Of a DNA stretch of 64,000 nt, positions 10,423 through 23,342 are shown piece by piece (within the stretch, counting starts at the first letter, position 1; each line of letters opens with the position of its first letter). Under the pieces are notes generated by a model. That model searched no databases, was not told the DNA's origin, and saw only the letters and a program-made list of their open reading frames with translations. The stretch lies in NCBI RefSeq assembly GCF_001522545.3, contig NC_031769.1, positions 70,112,640 through 70,176,639 of the forward strand. Direction: 5' to 3'. The DNA comes from Parus major (lineage: Eukaryota > Chordata > Aves > Passeriformes > Paridae). The translations under genes and the position numbers were made by a program.

Positions 10423-13400
10423 TTTTGACATCTTTTGTGTTGTACAGTACCTAAATGCATTGATAAAAGGAGGATCTCCATTGAGTTACATGAGCTTAGG
10501 AGCGGGTAATGCAGTTTTCTAGTATAGGATCTGTTTAAAATCAGAGCTAACAGGCAAGTTGGGTTTTTTTGGCAAGGGGATCTTAGTGAGAGGGTATTCA
10601 GATTGGTGGCTTTATAAATACACTGTGTTAATTAGTCTGTGTAGCAGATGTTCCTGCAAATCTTATGTATTGGGTTACTCTGAGGCTTTGGGGGAACTTA
10701 ACACTTTTAGCTCCTGAAATTGAAGGAAGACAAAATTTTATCTGCTCTGTGAGGCTGTCCTACCAGTCATGAACTACATCTCTGTGAATTGCATCTCTGA
10801 GGTGACCTGTTAATGCTGACAATTCAAAGTCCAGGCTACAGAATTTAAGGAAGGTGTGTTATTTCAGACTACATCTAGTGCAGGCCATGGACTAAAACCT
10901 CTCTGATACTTGAACCTGGTTAGTTGTGATTTTGGTGTTCATCTTTCAGTTTAATTTCATCCAAAAGGGATGGATATTCAGTCAATCTTAGACTGCTATG
11001 TAGTGTGAAACAAATTATGTGGGACATGGGAATGATTGAGCTATTTTCTTCAAAACCACACTCCTGATCTGAACTAAACCACCAATATGAACACACTCTG
11101 TCCTTTAACTGTTGTGAAAATACAGTTTCAAAATTTATCAGAGATGTCATTGTGATTTTGATATTATTATTCATTAAACTGAACAGAAACACAGGATCTA
11201 AATTCCTCTAGAAAATAATTCCAAAGCAACCATAATGTCCTTTGCAGTCTTAAATCTCTCTTTTGAACCCTCTAAATAATAAGTGAAATATAGACCAAAA
11301 ATAATATCTAATTTTGTAGTACTACTATTACAGAAAAATAATACTGAAGTGAATGCTAGTCAGAATAATCAAACTAATGTTCTTATATCTGTCATTTAAA
11401 ATTAACTGACACTGGTATTTATTTGCTTGGAGCACTGGGATTTTTTGATTGGTTCATTGAATTGAATGTAGATTTTTGTTGCATTTCTTTGCTTTAAAAT
11501 GTTTATGTAGTTGACCTTTCTGGCACAGCAGTTTGGGACCACCACTGATGAAATGTTATTAATATCTTAGCACAGCTACATTAATAATCCAGAGGAAACA
11601 CAGCTAAACATGCTCCTTCCAGCTTGCTCAGGGATTTAGCACCAATGGTGTGCACAGCTTGTGTAGGTGACCTGCTTTCAGCAGGAGGCCTGCATACCCT
11701 CATTCCCCATGGTGAAGGAAAGGTGATTCTTTTGGCTACATCCTCTTGGACTGGCACCATATTCGAGGCAGAGGCTGTTTCTGAGAACAACTTTTGTGAG
11801 CTCAGGGTAACTGACTTTGCTGGAACATCAGTTGTAGTGGATGCTCTGTGACTCTGAAAACTCAGTGTCAGACTTACACAGAGCTCTGGGTGACTGGGCA
11901 GTTTAGAAGATGCACTAAAAGAAATCTGAAAACTGCACACAGATTCTCTGGCAAGGCCAGTCAGAGAGCACTGGGTGTTCTGCCTTCCAGTCCTTTTTCC
12001 AGATCGCAGGATGGATTACTTAATCTTAATAGCTCGTATGAACTGTTAATATTATTAACATTTATTAACCCCTCTTGCAGACTGTTAATTAAATAATGCA
12101 GAGTCAAACCTTAATTCCTTTGGTGCTGACTAAATATCTCTTCCACTTGACACAATTTCATTTATCATTACCCTGTGTCCCTTGTGTTTAATTTTCAGAT
12201 GAACTAAATGACTGTATTTGGTATTTAAGACATCACATTAAAAACGCCTGTGAACATAACAAACATAAGCAGGATTACCAAGAGTCATCACGGTGAAGGC
12301 AATAAACAAACCTGACTGTAGGAAATTGAGTTCTCAAAAGTGTGAGGAAAGAACCTTGAGTCAGTGTGTCGTTTAATTTAAACTTATGAAGAATAGGAGT
12401 TAATAAGCCTTTGCTGAAATGTGGCAATGTTCTCCACATGTGACAGGTTTAAGTTTGCACATAAATGCTGGAGCAAATGGATGAGCTGATTACCCAAAAT
12501 GTGATCCTAAGTTATGGTAACCCTTTACCCCAGCTTGACTTTCTACTATATCATGCTGCTGTGAGCCTTACCAGAGCTACAGGAATGACTTGATGAATGA
12601 GCTTTGGAAGCAGTTAAGCTAATGCTCCCATAAACCTTGAGGAAGTATGCAAATGGGTTGTTCTTCTGGATGCTGATAAGAAGCACTATTAATAAATAGA
12701 AAATAATTGTTTGGCAAGCAAGATAACCTTTTTCATCGTTGCTGGAATGCAATAAACAATATCAGAAGTTTTAAAATCCTGGTAACAGGAGCTCTGGAAG
12801 AGTGGTGCTTTCCCCTCTGGAATTTTGCAGTGTTTTCCAGAGCTGGCTTTAAAGGTCAACTATGGTAAAGGAAGGTTCAAGGATGAATAAAATTTGCCTC
12901 TTAGCTAACCACCCTCTCACGTGTCCTTTACTAAGTCTGTCTTTTCCCCATCTAACTTGTCCCAGCTGTGATCCTTGGAATCATGATTTTCTGTACTGAG
13001 GATGGAAGAGATGGAGAAAAACCAGAAAACTGATAATGTTCATCCAACAAAATCGCAGATTGTCAGAAAGCAAACATGTACCAATTTTTCCTTTTCTTTA
13101 ACAATCGTTACTGAGGAAAGCTTGCCCACCCCAAAAGCAAAAATACGTGGGGTGAAATACTGAGAAAAATACTCCACAAGAGCAGATCTTGTTGCGTTGG
13201 TGTATCTCACAATTCAAGATGGAAAAGGGCAGAGCAGACTTTCTTCATCTCTATAAATAACATGCTGCTTTTTATCTGTGTTAAAAGATTTACAGAATCC
13301 TTTCATTTGGCACTTGATCACTCTAGCTGGCAGTAGAAACACAGGAACTTCATGAACAAAGAGAATCAGAGAAGAAAAATGGCTCTGCAGTCCTACTGGG

Positions 13401-13451
13401 ATCCATTACCATGGCAGTTTGGCCTCTCACACATTAAGTAATGTTTCTTGC
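10423..13451. other. AT-rich DNA, no gene confirmed
   Basis: No repeat family is recognised. At 11581-11940 (minus, 119 codons) and 11624-11851 (plus, 75 codons) two opposing open frames overlap in a locally GC-richer stretch. Neither resembles a known family. Confidence 0.5.
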
Positions 13452-13467
13452 TTTTTTTTTTTTTTTT
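13452..13467. repeat. Poly(T) tract
   Basis: Sixteen consecutive T residues, followed by GTTTTT. No LINE or SINE body is recognised beside it. Confidence 0.9.
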
Positions 13468-13949
13468 GTTTTTCCCTTTATAGCCAATACCAGCACAGTG
13501 AACACAGAGTACAAGAAAGGCAGCCAAGTGCTCAGAAATTAAGGGAAAATTAAGTTTTGATCCACGAGTTATCTAGACTTTGCCTTAGTGTTTCTAGCCA
13601 ATCCCAAAGTGCTCCAGTTTTCTGCACTAAAGCTCTTGCAGTTGCTGAAATGGAGGCAAATCAAAACAGATCCTGTGGGCAGAAGAACAAGTACACTGCT
13701 ACATGAAATGTCTTATTTACTACCAAAGGCAGAGATTTGATATTAGAACAGATAGCAACATCTTAAAATAAATTGTGTATAGAATTTCAAAGTGGATTTT
13801 AAATTAAAGAATGCATTTCAAAAAAATGCAGCAATGAAATCCAAAACATTTTTTAATTTTGCCTTTTAGTTTTCAGATGTTGACCCTTCCTTCCCTTTAC
13901 TGAATTCCATGCCTTTTTCATTATTAGAGCTTAATAAGATATGCAGTAT
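13468..13949. other. AT-rich DNA, no gene seen
   Basis: Nothing recognisable between the poly(T) tract and the purine-rich tract. Confidence 0.55.
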
Positions 13950-14013
13950 CCCAGGAGAGGAAAGGGAGGGAAGGAGAAGGAAGGCAAGGCAAGGTAAGGC
14001 AAAGCAAGGCAAG
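13950..14013. repeat. Purine-rich (GGCAA)n/(GGGAA)n tract
   Basis: An imperfect pentanucleotide array. GGAAGG and GGGAA units pass into about six GGCAA-like units (AAGGC, AAGGT, AAAGC). It is almost free of pyrimidines on this strand except for the C of each unit. Confidence 0.8.
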
Positions 14014-14699
14014 ACATATTAGAAGGAAAGGTTTCAGCCATCATAAAGGCTGCAAAATAGTTTTTTTAGGAAAAAAAAAATAAAAGAAGTCACGTAAACC
14101 TTACTCTGTTAGAATGATTCTATACTTTGATGACTTGCACTTGGTTATGTGATTGTGAGCTGTCTATCTTTGTCATTTTCAGCCTGTATCTTAACCAGAC
14201 TTGATGCCATTAACAAGAACATAATTTTTTTTATTCCTGTATTCTCTACCATTGCTTCTTTCAAACAAATTTTAATGAAATTAATATTAGCAAATTTTCT
14301 TTTCCACTATTATTTTTTTAAAAAAAATTAAATATTACATGACAATTATTTAGAATGTACCATTTTATACACAGGAAAAAATATGAAATTAGTGAGACCA
14401 TCTCGTTATCAATAACTGAAAAACATCTTTCCTCTAACCGAGATCCAGATACATGGTATATGTATATTTTATATTGCATTCTCTTCAACTGTTTTCTTAT
14501 CAAAATCTAGTCATGTCCACAGAGTACAGTGTGACTTGATTATGACTGACAATGAAATAATCTCTCTTTACCTACTGTGAATGCGATTATGAGCTGTTCC
14601 TCTCAATTTCTTTTTCTTGGTTTTCTGAACATCTTTTCTTTGGTCGATTTTTCTGAATTGTACAATTAATTTTTCATTCATTGCATTCAAACACCCCAC
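14014..14699. other. AT-rich DNA, no gene seen
   Basis: A/T homopolymer-rich sequence with no recognisable element. Confidence 0.5.
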
Positions 14700-15180
14700 G
14701 TTAGAACCAAAAATAAGAAAATCCCATTGTCCTGTCAAATGAATTCGGTGGACCCTGGTTGGTCCCACTGACACACCATCTGGGCTGGACAGACCTCAAC
14801 ACCAGACAGTGTGTCCCTGCCTGTAAGTAACAACAGGGACTTTGGCAGCTGCAGGAAAGGAATTCCCATCTTTGCTGTGGGCATAGTTCTGCACCTTTAG
14901 CTATTCCCTTAAACAAAGCTAACCGGGCAGCAGGGCAGGTGAGTTCAGCAGGGACAACACGGGAACAAAGCTAAAACACAGCAGGAGGTATCAGCCAGTA
15001 AAAATGCCTGGGAAAGGACTGGGGCTGGGAGATCTGGGAAATGGGATTGCTGCTTGTGAGACTGTGTGCCACCAAAAGAAAATATTTCACACTTATGTGG
15101 CCTAACCGGGTCATCTGCAGAAAACATGGTTATCTTTGTTGTTCCATGAAATCTCACTGTTTCCAGCAAAACAAGACACT
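14700..15180. other. Locally GC-richer block of unknown origin
   Basis: About 480 bases are visibly less AT-rich than the kilobases on either side. Minus-strand open frames (14701-14916 and 14945-15169) do not resemble any family I know. The abrupt change of composition suggests an old insertion or an LTR fragment. No TG...CA ends, tail or target duplication were recognised. Confidence 0.35.
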
Positions 15181-16360
15181 ACTACTTCAGATTTACACAG
15201 CCATGAATGTAAATTTTTGAGAAATCATAGATTTTTAAAGTCAAAATATTCTAAGATTGTCTGGTGTTATGTTGGAGTTCTGTTGATTTACCCCAGATGA
15301 TACATTAGTCTTTTTATTATTATTCTTTATTTTTTAAACTAGCAGTGCTTTTAATTCAAGTGATATGACAAGAAGATTGAATTTTCCCTTACAATTCTTG
15401 CCTTTATAGTCACTTTTATTTCCTGTCTTTCTCTGCATTTAAAGAAAAAAAAACCAACCAGATGTACATCACAAGAAATATGTTTTTTTATGATTATTTA
15501 GCCAAAATTATTTAGTCTTTATTGTAAACTTTTTAATTTAAATACCTGAATTTCATATTTTAAAATGAACATTGTTTAATATATACTTATATTGATAACA
15601 AATTTCAAAATATTATTATTAACAAAAGAAGTGAAATTACTTTCAAAGCTTATTAGAAATATGGCCTTACAAATGTTCAACTCAAGTACTTTTAAAATAC
15701 TAATGTCACTGGATGCATTCCACTGTCTAGAACTAATTCCATTTAAGTAAATTAAATATATACAATTTTTTCTACATGAAAGAAGAAACTTACAGCTGTT
15801 TAGGTATTTCTGATATGATTACAAACTTTTACTGGATGTCTTCTTTTAGCACCTGCTCATGTGAGAACTATCTCATTACCAGTCTGCTAAAGTGATATTT
15901 AATGTTAGTGACTTGCAGTCTGTAGGACTGAATCTAATGTTAGATTTATTTATTTTTTTTAAAATCTCTGTCTCACTGCCTGCATTGAAAGCAGTCTATG
16001 AAATCTGGCCATTTCAGCTTGTATAAGCAAAGACAGTTGTTTGATCATAACAGTAAAAAAAAAAACAACCTGGAGAAATTTGGTCATAGGTACTGATTCG
16101 CATGGGTGAAACTTCCATAGCTTGAAAAAGAAACCAGCATGTTGTGAAATTACTGTATAGTGACTATACAATAACTCCACAAATACAAGAGAATTTTAAT
16201 GGAATATGGAATTAGTATAATATAGAGTTAGAATAGGCCTGGAGCTAGCTGTACAGTGCTGAATAAATCCCACAAAACGCTTATCTGGAGTTGTCCTTTT
16301 TCTTATCAGGATTTTGAAAAAATGCTTCACCATGATTTCAGGCATACCATAGCTGTAGTG

Positions 16361-16406
16361 AAAATCATCTTTCTTTTGTTACTCCAAAAATCATCTTTCT
16401 TTTGCT
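16361..16406. repeat. Direct repeat, about 20 bp twice, 26-bp period
   Basis: The phrase AAAATCATCTTTCTTTTG occurs at 16361 and again at 16387, followed by TT and CT respectively. This looks like a small local tandem duplication. Confidence 0.75.
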
Positions 16407-18309
16407 AATATACTGTTCTTATAGCTGCTAATGAAAATTTAGAAGAAATGAAAAAAATAAAAGGAAGAAGTAATTATAAGCTTCCTCATCTTTCCTCCTT
16501 GATTCTGAAAGTTGGAAAAAATTATCAAATATTCAGAGATAACTTTATTTCTATCTATTTTCCATCAGTCACCAAAAGTCTTCTGAAAACATGAGGGAAA
16601 AGAGTGTAGAAAATGTTAGTTTTGATCTAGCAGGCTGTGGTGTTTTCGTGGCATGCTGATTTAGTGAAGAAAGAGAAGCTAATTCTAAGTATTTTGGCTG
16701 TATTATTGAAAAAGTTTTTTGTTTTGGTTTTCAGAGATTTTTTGAGGTAATTAGGTCACAAAACAAAGCAGTATGATCAAGACCTCCATTTGGACACTGT
16801 TAGAGTCTAGCATAAAGTCTTGTAAAGTACAGAGGATATGCTTTACAGGACACAAGTTTATGCAAATTGCACTGTACGCAAGCATTTTTTAATAATAAGG
16901 CAGAAGGTCTGTAATTTTTGCAGCAGAAGAGAACTGTGCATCTAATGCTAAAAACGTTACTTTTCAAAGATGGTTTCCTTTGATCCTGAACCCTGGGATT
17001 GAAGTTGTACATGATAAGAATTTAATATTTAAGGTTTTAATTATTTAAGGCTTTCTTATTTTTAAATTTTCTGGACAGTGTATCTCAGGAGCATGTAACT
17101 TTGAAATGTTACAGCAATTGATTAGCATTAACTCAAGTAAAAGTACTGAACCATGACATTTAGAAATGTAATCTTGATTCCACTTAGCTGTTTCTGGCTG
17201 GTATCTGAAGGATATGCTACAAAAATTAAGTCCTGATGGCAGCACCAGAAAGAAATCCCTAAAGCACTTGTTCAGTTTGGGTTTCTTTTCTGGGTGTGGA
17301 GCAAGACTGGCTTCAGCAAAAGTGAAACGTACTGTGTTAAAATGCTGATAACTCTTTTTCCTTAACATTTACAATTTGCCATCACAAAATCCCAAACCAA
17401 ATGCTTTAAGAACAATTTTGTGACCCTGGGCCTTTTCAACATCTGCAAGTTTTGTTTTTAATGCTCCCATCTCACTCTCAGACACATGCTTGTGGATAGG
17501 TCTGTGTCTCCCTGTACATCTCAGCCTCCACCCCAGCCCTTTGCTGCAGCAGCCCTTGGTGATGGGTCGTGCACCATAACATTCTGGCAGCAGGTGTTGA
17601 GCTGCACTAAAGCCAGAAAGGCAAAGTTGAGTTGCACATGGGTCTAGAGCCCTTGCAGACACCCAAATAAATCCCCATATTTTATTAAATCTGGATTTTC
17701 AGGTTAAGGAAAGCCACCGCTGGAATATTTAGAAATAAAGGACAGCAAACTTTAAGCACTGTTTTTGATTTTTTTTTCTTATTTAGCTACTACATGTGGC
17801 TGGGAAAATGGAAATAAAAGTTGGAATATCCATAATTTTTCCATGCAAAAGACTCCGGGATTTTTGAAGACCTCTAGAACTGCACATCAGTGCTATCACA
17901 GCCTCCAAAAGAGAGACGGACAGGACAAGCACGTGCACTGCCTCACAGCCAGTGTAAGAACTCCTCTAGGGCTAAAATACAAGTCACAGAAATTTAGGGC
18001 ATAGTTTTAAAAATCAGAAATCTTTCTCTTCATGATGTTTTGAAGAAGATCTAACTGTTTACCACAGCTATATAAGACCTATTTTTACAGAGACTAAGGA
18101 CACTTTCAGTACTTTCACAAACTTTAAAAGAACTGCAACTATCATTGATTTTGTCATTAAAAATCTTAAATACTGCCATAGTGAGAAAATGGGAGTCTAA
18201 ATCCAAAATTTCCTCAAGCTATTGGTTTTGTCTTTCTTCTGCAAATTTTATCCAAAGTCCTTACTTCCTAACTCTTCAGCAACTTAGTGTTTTTTAGTTG
18301 GTGTGTGAC

Positions 18310-18329
18310 AAAGTGTCTTTTGACACTTT
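18310..18329. repeat. Perfect inverted repeat with TTTT loop
   Basis: Arms AAAGTGTC and GACACTTT are separated by four T residues. A hairpin is possible, but there is no sign of an RNA gene. Confidence 0.6.
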
Positions 18330-19617
18330 TGAAATATATTGAGCAAAAATGGTCTTCAGCAGAGGAAAAAACAGGTTTATTCTATTTTATGATAATTTTA
18401 CCCGTATGCAGGATTTTTTAAATTTTTATTTCCTTGAAAGTGGAAAATGAGAAAAGAATGAGGGAGAAAATAATAAGGAGGAGGAAGACTGCAGAACCAG
18501 GATGTTTCAGTGATAGAAGACCAAACTCTTGACAATATGCAGATTGAGAACAGCCTCCTGAAAACCATGATCCTTCTTTTTTGAATCTCATTTGCATTTG
18601 CACACATCTGTGAGCATGTTTCTTCTGTATGTTCCTTCTGTATCCCACGAGATGGAAGGGGCATTGTCCCAGTGATGTACGAGGATTCCCTCCCTCTCCT
18701 TGCCAAGTTAGCTGGTTACAGTGCCTGTAGCTGCATTCCTGTTTTGACTTCGTTTTCTCAGAATGACTATTGACAATCTTCCTCCTCTCTCAGTTGGCAA
18801 TTAATGATTTTCTCAGTTAAAGCAAACAAAAATGAGGATCTGTTCTACTGTGGGTACTTAAGCACAGCGGGTGTGTATGTGGATAAAGGGCACCAGGAAC
18901 TCTTTTCTGGGTTTGCAAGAGATGCCACCTGGAAAAAAGCTGAGAAAAAAAAAGAACAGTTTAAATTTCTCATCAGGTTTCTGAATATAACTCTCCAATG
19001 TCTTTTTTCTAGTTTTCTGTTATCTCCCGTCAGCCTACTTTCTTATTTTTCATCTGGCAGCCTCTTTGCATGCGAATGACAATTCAAATGTTTCAGAAGC
19101 TGTTGTTTTCAACTTTTTTTTAATGTTTCCCAACTCATTCTCTTGTTTTCCTACTGACAGGCTGCCAAAATCACCCTCTGGTGAATTCTGAAAGGGTCTG
19201 GGTAGCAGAAATTGGACCCAACATTTGTTGCAGATAATTACTTGATGAGATGTTCGTCAAAGAAAATATTTGACAGCCCACACATCTCTATTTCTTAGCA
19301 GCCCACAACACAGGACTATCAGAACTTTTCTTTCATTAAGTGTAAGAAGCACATTGCTAGATCAAAGATACTTTGATTAATTGGATAACATACTTGATTC
19401 TACATAATTTTTGGTTGATTCTTGTGATTCAGCTTAAACTGTATTTAGACCATGTCCAAGAGAATGCACCATTCCCTCCTGCTTCCGGGAATAATACACT
19501 GTAGTGGTAATCAAATCTGAGTTGTTTCATCCCCGATGTCATTCAATATAGCATTACCAGTAATAGCCTGCCAATGGACATTTTTGCCAAGTTCCAAATC
19601 TAAATCTTGAATGAAGG

Positions 19618-19632
19618 AAAAAAAAAAAAAAA
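19618..19632. repeat. Poly(A) tract
   Basis: Fifteen consecutive A residues. No retroposed body is recognised upstream. Confidence 0.9.
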
Positions 19633-21910
19633 TTCCAAGAAACCAGCCAGATATCGTGCTCTGATTACAATCTATTTTAGGATAGGATTTCAGGAATTTA
19701 GTAACTATTGTGTGAATACTCTTAAATATAGACATGATCAATAAAGTTCATGCTTTATGTTTCCCACTTGCAAAGTTCAGTTAGATTTGGCTTAAGATTC
19801 TTTTCATAGCAGCCTGGGATATAATATTACATATTTACAACAGACAATAAATTTACAGTATTTAATTTAAACAATGCTGTGATATTGCACAAAAGTTGAG
19901 GCCACTAAAATAAATCCTAAGTAATGCTAGAAAAAAAAATCTTGCTGGAAAAAGACCTGCCTTAAGAAGAAAATAGAAACCAAAAAGAATAGGAGAAAAA
20001 AAATACAGGTTTTAAAATTGTGGGAAAAATAAAAATAATCCTGTTTGCAAAGCTCACCATATAGGAACTGAATAAGAAAGGGAGCACACTGGCCTCGCAG
20101 AGGAGCATAGGTTAAGAAAAGAAGACAACACAAATATCTGATTTTAATACCATTTATAAATAGGACCTTACCAATTTGTATGACATTCTTAGTATGCTGG
20201 TATCTCTTCCGGCTGTGGGATTTTAGATGGCCAGTTAAAATCAGAAGTAAGTAAAATGCCAAGCAATCAAAAACCGAGGAGAAATGAGAGGAGAAAGAGG
20301 ACAAAGAAAGTAAGATAAGACTCAGGAAAGATTAAGACTCTCCAGTGCTTATGGTAACATCGTATTTTTTTTCTGTTGATTCTTGAGAATATTACAGCTG
20401 TGTGCTGCTCACCCTGTTCAGCAGGTCTTCCGCTCCTCACCTTGATCACATGCATTAATTGCAGGTTTTCAGGGAGAAAGGTTGGTTGCAGCAACTTGAA
20501 AAAATTAATCTAATTTGTTTTTATATTTATTAACCACAACTCTTTGGGTAAGTGGACTTCAACTCCAGGTTGCAATAATCTCACTGATATGCAAATTGGC
20601 ATCTATTACATTTTTAACTCATAACATTTCTTGTTCAAACACCAAATCTTTACTTACAAGCCTTTCTGTCCTGATCTGGTACGCCTTGAAGTCTTTGATT
20701 TCGAACATCTGCTGGGGTGTTCTTTTAAACCTTGTTTGCAGCTGTCGACATTTGAACGAGTTGAGGCTCAATGCTGGAGTGCAGGTTTAAAGTATGTGCG
20801 ATGTGATTATTTTCAGCAGCAGAGCTAGAGCTCTTGATGTGGAGAAATTGTAGGTCATTAAATATCATCATGTACTCCAGAGGGCATGCATTTCCTGACA
20901 AACATCTTGCATGAGATATCCCTTCATCTAGGGATAGTTATTCCATTGACAAGAATGCAGCGGTGAAACCTAAACTCCGGTGTCATACATTCTTAGAGGT
21001 TGATGCGAAATCATCAGCATCCTTGTCTTCAAACCTTAGCTGATGAATCCTCACAGCAGATCTGTTTGCAAAGTACTTATTATCTTTGTAAAGCCTGGGC
21101 AAGCAGGAAGGCTTAAAGCAGTTGTTTAGGGCTCAGACACTGTTGCACTCCCCAGACAGAGGGATTTCTGACTAAACAACAAACCAATAGGTTAATTTTA
21201 AAATAAGCCTTATTGAATTAAAAATAGTACTTTCTGGTAGGGTAAACATAGTCAAAATGAATAAATAATCATTTAATTGGAAGGTAGTAAAAAAAATGTC
21301 TTTAAAAGGTTAAACAAAATAAACACCTTTTTTTAGTTTATTAAGCAAAAATGTCTTATATGTACATAAAATTAAAGTAACTCTGAGTTTAGAAATTAAC
21401 CCCTGTATAAGTTTAGAAACTGTGTGCTTCTTTGAAAAGCAGGCAGGCAAAGGATTTAACAGGCCTCATTATCTTTAAGCACAAAGTGAGAGACATTTGT
21501 CCTAAATTTTAGTATTGCATTTTAGGTCAAATTATCTTCAATTACAATGAAAACTAGTATTGTTTGATAAAATCTGGTTGTACACTGAATTGAAGGGACA
21601 ATTTATTGTAAGACTAGAACAGAAAAATAGAAGAGTATGAAATTATTCAAGTAATAAGCCTATAAATTGTGGAAAATAGGGGAGCTAAAGTAGAAAATAA
21701 CAACACTCACAAGATAACACTCACACTACCCCAGTCTTGGGTTTTGGAGCAACCCTGTCAATACAAGAGGATATTTTATTTTTCCAGGGTCTTGAAGTTT
21801 TTCTGGATGTGTGTATGGATCGGAATGTTCAATCTACGAACAATTGACACTGCAACCTCCACATATAAGGAAGGTTGAGGGCTTCATCTCTTTATTGAGA
21901 GGGTCTACCA

Positions 21911-23342
21911 TGTTGTTGTGGTTTTAAACCAGTAACTAAAAAAATTACTTATTTCTTGTTGTGAGATATGGATTAGAACAAGAGCAAAACAGGCATAAAA
22001 CTTAAAAGGAATAAAGAAAGTTTATTAACAAACCACAATAATAAGAACACCAGAATAAACTTCCAGAAAACCCCTTTTTATCCTCTACTACTCACTATTC
22101 TTTTGTTTACATGACAACAGAGAAAACAACTTTGGAACTTTGATGGTTAAAACAGTCCTAATTCCTGCTACAGTCTTTTCACCAGTCTTTGTAGAGAAAC
22201 AGAAGTCTCTTCCTGTTAATTTATGGAGTTTCTCACAAGAAAACTATTTTTGTTATAGTTTTCCATTGCCCTGATGTCAGCTGCCCAGAACTGCTGTTAT
22301 CAGAGCTCACTCCTCCTATTTCACATCACTCTGAGGTGTGTATGGGCTATGAGTCTAGGGATGGCATTTTAAGGATGATTTATTGAAAGGTAAAAGTCTT
22401 CTTCATCTGTCTCTGTGAGCTTCACTAGAAAACAGTTTTTCTCACTGCCCCCCAAGGCTTCAAATCTTCGCTTCACTGTTTCTAGCACTTCACTGTATCA
22501 CAATCACCTTATTTTTTACTCAAAATTTACACTTTGAACACTCTATTCCTCCCTATATACTCTGTCATGAATTAAAGGAGTTTTTTCAAGACTTTATTGT
22601 CCATTTCCATAGCTTCAACTGAAAGGTATTTCAGCTCACAAACGCATCTTCTTATTCTCTACTTTTTCTGAAACTTAATTCTTTTCTTTACTGTCTCTGA
22701 TAGTTTTATAAAGTCTCTTTACATGTTGATCACTCTCTTTTTCTCTCTCTGGATAAAAGGATTAATCTGCAAGTCTCATCTGGGAAATGAAAAAGTTTAA
22801 AATCTTGCCCAGGCTTTGTAGATGGCTCTGTGACCTCTGCCGGAGCAGGAGCTGGAGCTGCCTTCGATAGAAGATTCCTCATAGCTGTTCTGGAAAGTGT
22901 AGTCGCCGCTTTAGCTCACTGCAGGTCCAGAGCTTTTTCTCCTTCTTTACTTGGCAGTCCCCGGTGAACTCCGTCACTGCAGCAGAGCCCGGGACTGGCC
23001 TGGCCCGGCCAGAGCCCAGGGCAAGCCCCGCAGGCCCCATCTCCCGGCCGGGAGCCGCTGGGCCCAGCCCAGCCCCTGCCCGGGCCACATGGCCAGGCGG
23101 CGAACGGGAGGCCAGCCGGGGGCCTGCTACCTTTCACAGCCAGGAAACAAAGAGAAAGAGAGAGCTCTTTCTTTACATCTTAAGGTAAGGTTCACAAGTT
23201 GATCTCCCTTTTCAATGGTTAAAACGGCTGTCAATTCCCAGTAATGACCAATAATTGGTCAGGAGAAAAGACTCCCATAAGTCCCCAGCAACTTCAATTT
23301 CCTTAGCTCTCTTTACCTTAAAGGTAAAGTCACCCCATGACA
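21911..23342 (-). mobile_element. Solo LTR of an endogenous retrovirus
   Basis: On the minus strand this is about 1.43 kb beginning TGTCATGG (at 23342) and ending CAACAACA (at 21911). It aligns along its whole length with the plus-strand LTR at 37966-39471. Shared landmarks in order are a GC/CpG-rich block, 'atggacaataaa', 'cacagagacagatg', 'catccttaaaat', a stem-like 'agctgaaat...tttca' region and the 3' end 'gttaataaactttctttattccttttaa'. That end contains an AATAAA polyadenylation signal and is followed by 'gcctgttttgc'. No primer-binding site follows the LTR end and no internal genes are present, so it is a solo LTR or an isolated fragment. I could not find a convincing target-site duplication. 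Confidence 0.85.

Larger units (their letters stand above)
15181..21910. other. AT-rich DNA, no gene seen
   Basis: This contains the small repeats listed separately at 16361, 18310 and 19618. Adjacent minus-strand frames at 17045-17368 and 17369-17662 have no recognised domain and no flanking splice logic that I could support. Confidence 0.5.
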
